Source: JBEKJU01 sp050011095 (GTDB lineage Bacteria; Desulfobacterota; Syntrophorhabdia; Syntrophorhabdales; WCHB1-27). From it: a DNA stretch of 13,210 bases. The stretch lies in assembly GCA_050011095.1 (NCBI GenBank), contig JBEKJU010000137.1, positions 1-13,210 on the forward strand, written 5' to 3'. The notes under the pieces were generated by a model, which had not been told where the DNA came from, ran no database searches, and worked only from the letters and a program-made list of their open reading frames with translations. This document shows positions 6,462-13,210 of the stretch, one piece after another; within the stretch, counting starts at the first letter, position 1; every line of letters starts with the position of its first letter. A program made the position numbers and the translations under genes.

Positions 6462-7722
6462 TAACCTCCATGCCGCGCATGTAGCGCCTCAGGGCCTCGG
6501 GCACGCCTATCGTGCCGTCGGCGCGCTGAAAGTTCTCCATGACCGCCATGACGGTCCGGCCCACGGCGAGTCCCGAGCCGTTGAGGGTGTGGACGAAATA
6601 CGTCTTTCCTTGGGCGGTGCGGTACCTGATCCGCGCCCTCCTTGCCTGGAAATCCTCGAAGTTGCTGCACGACGATATCTCCCTGTAGATATCCTGTCCG
6701 GGGAGCCATACCTCGATGTCGTACGTCTTTGCGGAGGAGAACCCGAGATCTCCCGTCGAGAGGAGGGAGACGCGGTAGTGAATGCCGAGTCTCTTGAGCA
6801 CGTCCTCCGCGTCGAGGAGGAGCCCTTCCAACTGGGCGTAGGAGTCATGGGGGGATGAGAATTTCACCAGCTCCACCTTGTTGAACTGGTGCTGTCTCGT
6901 GAGGCCCCTCGTATCCTTCCCGTGCGCCCCGGCCTCCTTGCGGAAGCAGGGCGTGTAGGCGACGTATTTGATCGGCAGATCGCCCCCCTTGACGATCTCA
7001 TCCCTGAAGATGTTCGTCACCGGGACCTCGGCGGTCGGTATGAGGAAGTAATCGGGGTCGGCGAGTTTGAAAAGCTCCTCCTCGAACTTGGGGAGCTGAC
7101 CCGTGCCCGTCATGCTGTCCCTGTTCACCATGAAGGGCGCAAGGACCTCTGTGTAGCCATGCTCCGTCACGTGGAGATCGAGCATGAAGTTGATGAGGGC
7201 CCTCTCCAGGAGGGCGCCTTCGGCCTTGTAGAGGGTGAACCGGGAGCCCGTGATCTTCGCCGCTCTCTTGAAGTCGAGGATATCGAGGCGCTCGCCCAGA
7301 TCCCAGTGGGGGACCGGCGCGAAGTCGAAGACGGGCTTTTCGCCCCACATCCTGACCACCTCGTTCTGCTCCTCGCCCGCGCCCGTGGGAACGGAGCCAT
7401 GGGGGATGTTCGGAATTTCGAGCGAGAGCTGCTCCCACTCCTTTTCGACGGCCCGAAGCCCCTCCTCGAGCGACCCTATCTCCATGCCGAGGGCGCGCAG
7501 CACTCCTATCCTCTCCTTCGCGTCGAGACCGCTCTTTTTTAGCTTCGCGATCTCGTCGGAGGTGACGTTCCGCTGGTTTTTCATGGCCTCCACGTCCCTG
7601 ATCAGGCCTCTCCTCCTTTCGTCAAGGGCGATCAGCCTGTCAAGATCGAAGGTCGAGCCCCGCTTTCCGAGGGCCTCCCTCACCACATCGGATTTTTCCC
7701 TTATCAATTTCGGATCGAGCAT
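6445..7722 (-). CDS. serS: Seryl-tRNA synthetase
   Basis: The enzyme charges tRNA-Ser with serine using ATP in the cytosol. It has 425 residues, normal for bacterial SerRS. The N-terminal part (about 25-105) is the long antiparallel coiled-coil arm that grips the tRNA. The class II catalytic core follows, with TAEVPVTN (230-237, serine pocket), motif 2 FRKEAGAHGKDTRGLTRQHQF (first residues 260-279) and EISSCSNFEDFQARR (348-362). Motif 3 is GSGLAVGRTVMAVMENFQ (382-399). The ATG at 7722 directly follows the TAG of the upstream gerM-like gene (TAGATG), with GGAGG (complement of 7728-7732) inside that gene's end, so translation is probably coupled. Its TAG stop lies inside the convergent HD-STAND gene (17-base overlap). 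Confidence 0.97.
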   Translation of the reverse strand: MLDPKLIREKSDVVREALGKRGSTFDLDRLIALDERRRGLIRDVEAMKNQRNVTSDEIAKLKKSGLDAKERIGVLRALGMEIGSLEEGLRAVEKEWEQLSLEIPNIPHGSVPTGAGEEQNEVVRMWGEKPVFDFAPVPHWDLGERLDILDFKRAAKITGSRFTLYKAEGALLERALINFMLDLHVTEHGYTEVLAPFMVNRDSMTGTGQLPKFEEELFKLADPDYFLIPTAEVPVTNIFRDEIVKGGDLPIKYVAYTPCFRKEAGAHGKDTRGLTRQHQFNKVELVKFSSPHDSYAQLEGLLLDAEDVLKRLGIHYRVSLLSTGDLGFSSAKTYDIEVWLPGQDIYREISSCSNFEDFQARRARIRYRTAQGKTYFVHTLNGSGLAVGRTVMAVMENFQRADGTIGVPEALRRYMRGMEVIIPRS

Positions 7723-8241
7723 CTAGTCCTCCAGCAGTTCCTTACTTGGCCGAAGCGGCTCAAAAATGTAGAGGAGGCCGCTTCTCGTGTAGACCGGCTG
7801 TCCCTCGACAAGCAACTGGACGCGCTCGGTATTCGGGAAGCTCGCCGCATAGGAGTTGACCATGGCGTATACCATGGAGACCTCCCTCGCGGGGGTCTCG
7901 GGGTCGCAGAACTCCTTCGACACATTCAAGTATAGCACACCGTCCTCGCCCGCGGCCATTTCATAGAGGCGGAGCCGGTCGGGGATCGAGCGCGCCTCCT
8001 TCAACTCCCTGAACAGGATATCCGCCCTCGCCCTGTCCGAAAGCTGTTTGTGGACCTCCACGATCTTTTTCGCGAGCCGTCCCTGATCGTCCGGAAAGAA
8101 GACCGAGATCGTCCCTCTTGCGGGTTCGGCCGATGTTGCCGGGCGCGCGGGGGGCCGGCTCGAAAGGAAGAGGTATCCGCCGATGCCTGCGGCCACGACG
8201 ATGAGACCGAGGATAATTCCTAAACGATCAGGCCTCATCAT
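7723..8241 (-). CDS. GerMN-domain membrane-anchored protein
   Basis: The 172-residue protein has one N-terminal membrane helix (about 8-27), then a Pro/Ala-rich linker (29-41) and a globular part at about 44-155. That part resembles the GerMN domain, with TISVFFPDDQGRL near its start, DGVLYLNVSKEF (100-111) and VQLLVEGQPVYT (141-152). GerMN domains are named after Bacillus GerM but occur widely in non-sporulating bacteria as envelope proteins of unclear role. Here the domain should face the periplasm. Two adjacent ATGs (8241 and 8238) could each start it, and no strong Shine-Dalgarno site is present. The start overlaps the preceding hydrolase gene by 14 bases, and the stop abuts the serS start, so it lies within a tight operon. 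Confidence 0.82.
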   Translation of the reverse strand: MMRPDRLGIILGLIVVAAGIGGYLFLSSRPPARPATSAEPARGTISVFFPDDQGRLAKKIVEVHKQLSDRARADILFRELKEARSIPDRLRLYEMAAGEDGVLYLNVSKEFCDPETPAREVSMVYAMVNSYAASFPNTERVQLLVEGQPVYTRSGLLYIFEPLRPSKELLED

Positions 8242-8794
8242 CGCCGAGAAGCTTCATGAATTCGTCCGCTGTCTGGACCCTGAGGAGGGGGTATATGGCC
8301 GATCTCCGGTAGGCGTCCATGAAATTGTCGTGAACCTCCCGCTTATGGGCGGCGCTCAAATCTTCGAGGAGGACCGTCCTGAAGTCGTGGCAGATAGCGT
8401 CGAAGGCGGTGGCGATCACGCAAAAATGCGTGTTGATGCCCGCCACGGCGACGGTGTCCACGTTCATGGTGCGGAGCGTCTGGTCGAGGTCTGTCTTGAA
8501 GAAGGCGCTGAACCTCCTCTTAGGCAGGACGATGTCCGAGGGGTCGGGTTCGAGCACGGCGGCCACCCGGGCGCCCTCGCTTCCCCGTATGGCGTGGGGC
8601 CTCATCCGCCCATTGAAGATGAAATCGCCTTCGAGGAAGCTGTCGCAGGCGAATACGACCGGGATCGATCGGGCCCGGCAACTTTTGAGAAAATCCCGCA
8701 GGGGTGTAACGATCGCGGCCTGCTCCGCGGTCGGCTTCCCCGCCTTCCCGTACGTGTGTTCCAGCATGTCGACGATCAGAACAGCAGGTTTCAT
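8228..8794 (-). CDS. Isochorismatase-fold cysteine hydrolase
   Basis: The 188-residue protein has the isochorismatase/nicotinamidase fold. The likely catalytic triad is Asp9 (LIVDM), Lys92 (PKRRFSAF) and Cys125 in GINTHFCVIATAFDA, the usual nucleophile context. His67 (RPHAIRGSEGA) is in the position typical of the family. The metal-binding Asp-x-His of true nicotinamidases is not intact: Asp51 is followed by Ser-Phe. I therefore do not call it PncA. The substrate is unknown, probably a small amide or related compound, in the cytosol. The ATG at 8794 is the only sensible start; an AGAGGA lies about 12 bases upstream, a rather long spacing. It is 30 bases downstream of tatD and overlaps the GerMN gene. 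Confidence 0.88.
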   Translation of the reverse strand: MKPAVLIVDMLEHTYGKAGKPTAEQAAIVTPLRDFLKSCRARSIPVVFACDSFLEGDFIFNGRMRPHAIRGSEGARVAAVLEPDPSDIVLPKRRFSAFFKTDLDQTLRTMNVDTVAVAGINTHFCVIATAFDAICHDFRTVLLEDLSAAHKREVHDNFMDAYRRSAIYPLLRVQTADEFMKLLGDDEA

Positions 8795-8824
8795 GTGGCG
8801 CGTCCATCCTCTATGTCTGTCTAT

Positions 8825-9550
8825 CTATCCGCCGGCGAGGAAAATCGCCTCAAAGGTGCGCGCAAGCACCGAGGCGACCTCGTCGACGGGCTGCTCCTTC
8901 AATAATGCGATCTCCTCCACGACGCGCTTCACGGAGGCCGGCTCGTTCCTCCGGCCCCGGTTCGGCNNNNNNNNNNNNNNNNTCTCGGGGAGGTTCGAAT
9001 TCCGGTAGGTGACGGTGCCGGGGATCGAGAGGTAGACGCCCTTGTCGAGCAGCTTATGCGCCGTGTCAAGGTCATAGGAGTAACAGTGGATCACGGTCCT
9101 GTGATCCTGAAGCTTCATCCCCTTCAGGATATCGAGGGTCTCCTTCTTCGCGTTCCGCGAATGGATGACGACGGGAAGGCCCACATCAACCGCGAGGGCG
9201 ATCTGCCTTTTGAAAACGGCGATCTGCGTCTCGCGGGGCGAATGGTCCCGGTAAAAATCCAGGCCGATCTCGCCGTAACCGACGATCCTGGGATGTTTCA
9301 GGTATCCCTTTATCATGTCTTCGATTTCGTCCGAGTAATCCTTCGCGTTGTGGGGGTGGATGCCGATGCAGGCATAAAGGCGGGGGTCTTTCTCGATCAT
9401 GTCGACGACCTTCGGAAAATAGCGCGTCTCCGTGGCGACCGTCACCATGCGGGAGACGCCCTCGGCAAAGGCCCGGTCGATCACCGCCTCGCGGTCCTTG
9501 TCAAATTCCTCCATTTCGAGGTGACAATGGGAGTCAATGAACATGGACAT
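8825..9550 (-). CDS. TatD-family metal-dependent hydrolase (DNase), interrupted by an N gap
   Basis: This is a TIM-barrel metal-dependent hydrolase of the TatD family (3'-5' exonuclease / DNA-repair type in studied members). Visible metal ligands are His8 and His10 (DSHCHLE), Glu94 (GYGEIGLDFY), His130 (VVIHSRNA) and His155 (VIHCYSYD). After GTVTYRNSNLPE (178-189) the sequence enters 16 Ns and resumes at PNRGRRNEP. Family members have roughly 25-28 residues between these points, including the conserved LETD metal-ligand aspartate. About 60 real bases therefore seem to be missing, and the printed frame across the gap is fortuitous. The start is ATG 9550 or the third codon (9544); the Shine-Dalgarno site is weak. 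It is the first gene of the leftward train tatD, hydrolase, GerMN, serS. The gene is probably intact in the organism. Confidence 0.93.
   Translation of the reverse strand: MSMFIDSHCHLEMEEFDKDREAVIDRAFAEGVSRMVTVATETRYFPKVVDMIEKDPRLYACIGIHPHNAKDYSDEIEDMIKGYLKHPRIVGYGEIGLDFYRDHSPRETQIAVFKRQIALAVDVGLPVVIHSRNAKKETLDILKGMKLQDHRTVIHCYSYDLDTAHKLLDKGVYLSIPGTVTYRNSNLPEXXXXXXPNRGRRNEPASVKRVVEEIALLKEQPVDEVASVLARTFEAIFLAGG
8967..8982. other. Assembly gap (16 Ns) inside tatD
   Basis: Sixteen unknown bases lie between codons for LPE and PNRGRRNEP. Comparison with the TatD family suggests the true missing stretch is longer, so the N count should be read as a placeholder. Coordinates to the right are reliable only relative to each other. 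Confidence 0.95.
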
Positions 9551-9634
9551 TTATAGCACATTATCCCGTCCGTAATCCAGTGTTTATGCCTGATGCCGGG
9601 TCGCCCCAGGCCCCGCCCCGGTCCAATCCGCCTG

Positions 9635-9663
9635 TTGACTTTAGTCTGTGAGTGTGGCATACT
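9635..9663 (+). promoter_or_regulatory. Candidate promoter of the cold-shock gene
   Basis: TTGACT (9635-9640) is a 5-of-6 -35 box. A 17-base spacer leads to CATACT (9658-9663), a 4-of-6 -10 box. Transcription would start near 9670, giving a leader of about 100 bases before the ATG at 9770. Long structured leaders are known for cold-shock genes. Confidence 0.55.
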
Positions 9664-9683
9664 ATAACCAGAGTTTACGTTTT

Positions 9684-9727
9684 TGCCGTACTGACAGCCT
9701 CAAAGACTTGAGCTTCGTGGCTTTTTT
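9684..9727 (+). promoter_or_regulatory. Structured 5' leader of the cold-shock gene
   Basis: The leader holds a small perfect hairpin CTCAA-AGAC-TTGAG (9699-9712). Around it, AGCC (9696-9699) can pair with GGCT (9719-9722), running straight into a six-T tract (9722-9727). That looks like a weak attenuator, though outer and inner stems share one base. TGCCGTACTGA (9684-9694) matches 9 of 11 bases of the E. coli cspA cold-box motif, which may be chance. Confidence 0.35.
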
Positions 9728-9769
9728 ACTGCGAGTCGTAACCTTAATAAAAAATTAGGAGCATTGTAG

Positions 9770-9970
9770 ATGTCGAAAGGAACTGTGAAGTGGTTTAACG
9801 AGTCAAAGGGGTTCGGCTTTATTGCCGGAGACGACGGCGAAGACGTTTTTGTCCATCACACCGCGATTGCCGGCAGCGGCTTCAAGTCGCTGCTCGAAGG
9901 CCAGGCGGTCAGCTTCGACACGGAGAAGACGCCGAAAGGGCTGAGGGCCACGAACGTGGTGAAACTCTGA
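9770..9970 (+). CDS. Cold-shock protein, CspA family
   Basis: This is a 66-residue single cold-shock domain, the full usual length. Such proteins bind single-stranded RNA and DNA and act as RNA chaperones in the cytosol. It carries the N-terminal GTVKWFNESKGFGFI with RNP1 (KGFGFI, 13-18) and RNP2 (VFVHHTAI, 26-33), and ends LRATNVVKL. The ATG at 9770 follows AGGAG (9757-9761) with 8 bases between. It is a one-gene unit with its own promoter and terminator. It is divergent from tatD. Paralogues are likely elsewhere in the genome, so I give no specific csp letter. Confidence 0.96.
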   Translation: MSKGTVKWFNESKGFGFIAGDDGEDVFVHHTAIAGSGFKSLLEGQAVSFDTEKTPKGLRATNVVKL

Positions 9971-9991
9971 TCCTGCCGAAAAGGAAGAACC

Positions 9992-10021
9992 AAAAAAGGC
10001 CCCATGAACGGGGCCTTTTTT
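9992..10021 (+). terminator. Rho-independent terminator of the cold-shock gene
   Basis: A perfect 12-bp stem, aaaaaaggcccc (9992-10003) with ggggcctttttt (10010-10021), encloses a 6-base loop. The right arm ends in six Ts. The A-tract on the left makes it potentially bidirectional. It begins 21 bases after the stop codon. Confidence 0.95.
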
Positions 10022-10540
10022 AGCGTCCCCCTCCCCCTCTTGACGTGTAGCCTGTACCCGTTGTACCATTATAGGGGATGCACTTACCCATATCGTGTTG
10101 TATCGGAACCGCCGCATCGTTTATCCTCACCACATCTTTGTTGCCGCATCATCCGCCGTCGGGTACCCTCTGGGTGGTGCCGCAGACGACAACTCGGTAT
10201 GAGTCCTTCACTCATGAAATCTTTATACGTGAAATGGGCGTTACGGCGAAAAAGGGGCGGGCTTGGGACTATCCGTGGCCGACAGGCATCCGTGACATGT
10301 GATAGTTTGAGATAGCATCTTGCAACTATGTCAGCTTTCCTCCGTCATATTTTGTGGCTCACACGGACGCTTCCTGCATGCAAGGGGGATTTCAGACTCA
10401 GCGGGCTGCGGCACGGTTTATGCTTGAATCATGGAAAAGGAAGAGAAAGACCGGGCGCCGGGCAGTGGAACCATTTTATTGATTGAGGGTAATCAGAGCT
10501 ACAATAAACCTTGAAGAAAATAAGATAGAGGAGGGTAAAT
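10022..10540. other. Long intergenic region before fhs, no gene recognised
   Basis: Short open frames here (for example 10004-10315 and 10078-10302) start within or just past the terminator, lack ribosome-binding sites and resemble no protein I know. No tRNA, and no riboswitch I recognise, including the tetrahydrofolate type, is visible. TTGATT (10479-10484) and TACAAT (10500-10505) could be a weak promoter, but the spacer is only 15 bases. The region ends with GGAGG (10530-10534), 6 bases before the fhs ATG. TGCATGCA at 10375-10382 is a short palindrome. Confidence 0.6.
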
Positions 10541-12301
10541 ATGGCGTACGACGCGACAAAGATGGCGGATTGGCAGATTTCCGAAGCCGCGGAACAGCAC
10601 ATGAAATCGGTCTGGCAGCTAGGCGAGGAGATGGGTCTCAAGAAGGACGAGGTGATCGGGTACGGCCGGATAGGCAAGGTCGATTTCATGAAGATCATCG
10701 ACCGGTTGAAGGACAAACCGGACGGCAAGTATATCGAGGTCACCGCCATTACCCCCACCCCCCTCGGTGAAGGGAAGACGACGGTATCCATGGGCCTCAT
10801 CGAAGGCATGGGCAAAAGGGGATGGAACGTAGGCGGCGCGATCCGGCAGCCCTCGGGCGGCCCCACCATGAACATCAAGGGGAGCGCGGCGGGCGGCGGC
10901 AATGCCCAGGCGATCCCCCTGACGGAGTTCTCCCTGGGTCTTACCGGCGACATCAACAACATCATGAATGCCCACAACCTGGCCATGGTCGCCCTGACCT
11001 CCAGGATGCAGCATGAGAGGAACTATTCGGACGCCGAGCTTGCGAAGAGGAAGCTGAAGCGCCTCGACGTGGACCCGAAGAACGTGCAGATGGGATGGAT
11101 CATGGATTTCTGCGCCCAGTCGCTCAGGAACATCGTGATCGGCCTGGGCGGCAGGATGGACGGCTACCTCCTCCAGTCCCGCTTCGACATCGCGGTAAGC
11201 TCCGAGGTAATGGCCATCCTCGCCGTCATAAGGGACCTGAAGGACCTGCGGGAGCGCCTCGGCAAGATCACCGTCGCCTATGACAGGTCCGGGAAGGCCG
11301 TCACCTGTGAGGACCTGGAAGTGGCTGGCGCCATGACCGCCTTTATGAGGGAGAGCGTCAATCCGACCCTGCTGCAGACGGTCGAGGGGCAGCCCGTCTT
11401 CGTCCACGCGGGGCCTTTCGCGAACATCGCGGTGGGGCAGTCGTCGATCATCGCCGACCGCATTGCCCTGAAGGTCTTCGATTACAACGTGACGGAGAGC
11501 GGATTCGCCGCCGACATCGGCTTCGAGAAGTTCTGGAACGTGAAGTCCAGGATCAGCGGCCTCAAACCTAATGTCTCGGTCCTCACCACGACGATCCGCG
11601 CCCTCAAGATGCACGGCGGCGGACCGCGCGTGGCCCCGGGGCTCCCGCTTCCCGACGAGTACAAGAAGGAGAACCTCGGCCTGCTGGAGAAGGGCGCGGC
11701 CAATATGGTCCACCATATCAAGACCATCAAGCAGTCGGGGATGAAACCCGTCGTCTGCATTAACTGGTTCCACACGGATACGAAGGACGAGGTCGCCCTG
11801 CTCCGCAGGCTCGCCGAGGCGGAAGGCGCGCGGGTGGCCGTGTCGACCCACTGGCTGAACGGCGGCGACGGCGCGCTGGAGCTTGCCGACGCGGTGCGCG
11901 ACGCGTGCGAGGAGGAGTCCGATTTCAAGTTCCTCTATCCCCTTGAAATGCCCCTCCGTCAGAGGGTCGAGGCCGTGGCGAAGCACGTGTACGGCGCGGA
12001 CGGCGTCCAGTGGCTGCCCGAGGCCGAGGCCAAGGCGAAGGCCTTCGAGGCGGACCCGGACAAGAGGGATTACTATACGATGATGGTCAAGACTCACCTT
12101 AGTCTGTCCCACAACCCGGACCTGAAGGGCGTTCCCAAGGGCTGGGTGCTGCCTGTTCGGGATATCCTGATCTTCTCCGGCGCCAAGTTTCTCTGCCCGG
12201 TGACCGGGGCGATCAGCCTCATGCCGGGCACAAGCTCCGACCCCGCCTTCAGACGGGTGGACGTGGACACGGCCACGGGCAGGGTCACGGGGATGTTCTA
12301 G
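10541..12301 (+). CDS. fhs: Formate-tetrahydrofolate ligase (formyl-THF synthetase)
   Basis: The enzyme joins formate to tetrahydrofolate with ATP, giving 10-formyl-THF. In acetogens and related anaerobes this is the first folate step of the methyl branch of the Wood-Ljungdahl pathway; it can run in reverse in syntrophic oxidation. The 586-residue protein, somewhat longer than the roughly 556 of many homologues, carries the P-loop TPTPLGEGKTT (71-81). It also has the conserved IRQPSGGPTMNIKGSAAGGG region (first residues from 101) and PLTEFSLGLTGDINNI (126-141). The C-terminus has the form PGTSSDPAFRRVD, seen in some Desulfobacterota-type enzymes. ATG 10541 follows GGAGG at 10530-10534. cooC follows after a hairpin. 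Confidence 0.97.
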   Translation: MAYDATKMADWQISEAAEQHMKSVWQLGEEMGLKKDEVIGYGRIGKVDFMKIIDRLKDKPDGKYIEVTAITPTPLGEGKTTVSMGLIEGMGKRGWNVGGAIRQPSGGPTMNIKGSAAGGGNAQAIPLTEFSLGLTGDINNIMNAHNLAMVALTSRMQHERNYSDAELAKRKLKRLDVDPKNVQMGWIMDFCAQSLRNIVIGLGGRMDGYLLQSRFDIAVSSEVMAILAVIRDLKDLRERLGKITVAYDRSGKAVTCEDLEVAGAMTAFMRESVNPTLLQTVEGQPVFVHAGPFANIAVGQSSIIADRIALKVFDYNVTESGFAADIGFEKFWNVKSRISGLKPNVSVLTTTIRALKMHGGGPRVAPGLPLPDEYKKENLGLLEKGAANMVHHIKTIKQSGMKPVVCINWFHTDTKDEVALLRRLAEAEGARVAVSTHWLNGGDGALELADAVRDACEEESDFKFLYPLEMPLRQRVEAVAKHVYGADGVQWLPEAEAKAKAFEADPDKRDYYTMMVKTHLSLSHNPDLKGVPKGWVLPVRDILIFSGAKFLCPVTGAISLMPGTSSDPAFRRVDVDTATGRVTGMF

Positions 12302-12312
12302 AGGAAAGCTGC

Positions 12313-12344
12313 GGTGCATCCGGCAATTCCTTGCCGGATGCACC
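12313..12344 (+). terminator. Strong hairpin between fhs and cooC
   Basis: A perfect 14-bp stem, GGTGCATCCGGCAA (12313-12326) and TTGCCGGATGCACC (12331-12344), has a TTCC loop and begins 11 bases after the fhs stop. The following bases (ttgataagta) are only partly T-rich, so termination may be incomplete. It could instead protect the 3' end of fhs mRNA while allowing some read-through into cooC. Confidence 0.5.
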
Positions 12345-12434
12345 TTGATAAGTATAGATTATAGGTATGGATGATCGGCTGAGGTGCGGATGGTTGAGGG
12401 ATATACAGTGGACATCGCGGCCGGAGCGTGAAAG

Positions 12435-13208
12435 ATGAAACAGGGACAGACGCCTCTTATCTTTGCCTTTGCCGGTAAGGGCGGGGTGGGAAAGACGACC
12501 GTAAGCGGCATGCTCGTCCGCTATCTGGTCGAGAAAAACCCCTCGGGCCGCCCCATACTCGCTGTGGACGCCGACCCGAACGCGAACCTGAACGAGGTCC
12601 TCGGGATCGGGTCGTACGGGACCATAGGGGAGGCCAGGGAGATGATGAAAGCGGACGTGCCCCCCGGCATGACCAAGGAGACCTGGATGGAGCTGAAGGT
12701 GCACGAATCCCTCGTCGAGAGCAAGGGGTTCGATCTCCTCGTCATGGGCAGGCCGGAGGGACAGGGCTGTTACTGCGCCGCCAATACGCTCGTGAAGCGG
12801 CATATCGACCTCCTGAAGGGGAACTACGGCTATGTCATCGTCGATAACGAGGCGGGCATGGAGCACATGAGCAGGCTCGTTACCCAGGACGTGGACCATC
12901 TCTTCGTGATCTCCGATCCCACTTCCCGGGGCCTCATGACCGCACGGAGGATACTGGAGCTTGCCGGAGAGCTGAAGCTGCGCGTCGGCGCGACCCACGT
13001 GATCGTCAATCGCGCCCGGCCCGGACGGGATGACGAGGTCACCCGACTCGCGTCGAGCCAGGGCGTCATTCCGGGCGGCGTGATCCACGATGATGCTTCG
13101 TTCTTCGCCATGGATGCGCAGGGCGGCAACGTCTTCTCCCTGAACGGGGGGGCGGCCCTGCGCGATGCCTATGAGATCTTCGAAAAAATCGTGAACAGAA
13201 AGGAGTAA
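12435..13208 (+). CDS. cooC: CooC-type nickel-insertion ATPase
   Basis: This is a SIMIBI-class P-loop ATPase of the CooC/AcsF family, which matures carbon monoxide dehydrogenase or acetyl-CoA synthase by delivering nickel. It has 257 residues. The deviant Walker A is GKGGVGKTT (14-22) with signature Lys15 and Lys20. VDADPNAN (44-51) is the next conserved loop, and VDNEAGMEH lies at 136-144. GCYC gives Cys112 and Cys114, the CxC pair that binds nickel at the dimer interface in studied CooC. The ATG at 12435 follows GGAG (12423-12426). It lies 133 bases after fhs, probably the same transcription unit or a neighbouring one. AAAGGAG overlaps its stop, implying a further gene just outside the window. 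Assignment to CODH rather than ACS cannot be decided here. Confidence 0.93.
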   Translation: MKQGQTPLIFAFAGKGGVGKTTVSGMLVRYLVEKNPSGRPILAVDADPNANLNEVLGIGSYGTIGEAREMMKADVPPGMTKETWMELKVHESLVESKGFDLLVMGRPEGQGCYCAANTLVKRHIDLLKGNYGYVIVDNEAGMEHMSRLVTQDVDHLFVISDPTSRGLMTARRILELAGELKLRVGATHVIVNRARPGRDDEVTRLASSQGVIPGGVIHDDASFFAMDAQGGNVFSLNGGAALRDAYEIFEKIVNRKE

Positions 13209-13210
13209 CC

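Noticed and set aside
8991..9005. ggttcgaattccgg, resembling a tRNA T-arm
   Set aside because: It lies inside tatD coding sequence, and no acceptor or anticodon stem can be placed around it.
10022..10540. Tetrahydrofolate riboswitch before fhs
   Set aside because: I could not find the conserved core of the known THF class or any other riboswitch signature; the fhs gene alone does not justify the call.
10619..12343. 574-residue minus-strand open frame opposite fhs
   Set aside because: fhs on the plus strand is unmistakable; this frame has no recognisable domain and is a shadow.

Overview
The window reads as ordinary chromosome from a GC-rich anaerobic bacterium. The pairing of formyltetrahydrofolate synthetase with a CooC-type nickel-insertion ATPase at the right end points to a Wood-Ljungdahl (reductive acetyl-CoA) pathway. 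A syntrophic or sulfate-reducer-like member of the former Deltaproteobacteria (Desulfobacterota) is my best guess; this is inference from gene content, not a placement. Codon use is similar in all the genes, with much AGG arginine and GC-rich third positions, so nothing stands out as a recent import by composition.

Layout. 1-195: no gene I can support. 196-903 (-): a lipoprotein with a PEGA-like domain and a suspicious C-terminal extension. 904-1277: a dispersed repeat copy, then a candidate promoter enclosed by an inverted repeat. 1278-3775 (+): secD and secF, translationally coupled. 3776-4211: a dense nest of dispersed repeats, inverted repeats and hairpins. 4212-6461 (+): a 749-residue protein joining an HD-like N-terminal domain, a STAND/NACHT-like P-loop ATPase, a winged-helix-like stretch and C-terminal HEAT-like repeats. 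I do not recognise it as a named gene, and it is the most interesting object here. 6445-9550 (-): a compact gene train read leftward, tatD, an isochorismatase-fold hydrolase, a GerMN-domain membrane protein and serS. The end of serS overlaps the end of the HD-STAND gene tail to tail. An assembly gap of 16 Ns lies inside tatD. 9551-9769: divergent intergenic region with a promoter and structured leader for a cold-shock protein (9770-9970), which ends in a textbook terminator. 10022-10540: long intergenic region with no recognisable gene. 10541-13208 (+): fhs, a strong intergenic hairpin, then cooC, with a ribosome-binding site for a further gene at the edge.

How the genes work together. SecD and SecF are accessory subunits of the Sec translocon and use the proton-motive force to finish export. 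The minus-strand train mixes translation (SerRS), nuclease/hydrolase and envelope functions without one shared pathway. Fhs activates formate on tetrahydrofolate (methyl branch), and CooC is expected to load nickel into CO dehydrogenase/acetyl-CoA synthase (carbonyl branch). The HD-STAND-HEAT protein has the architecture of a signal-sensing NTPase switch, of the general kind used in bacterial conflict and regulation. It stands alone behind an array of repeats whose last unit ends four bases before its start codon.
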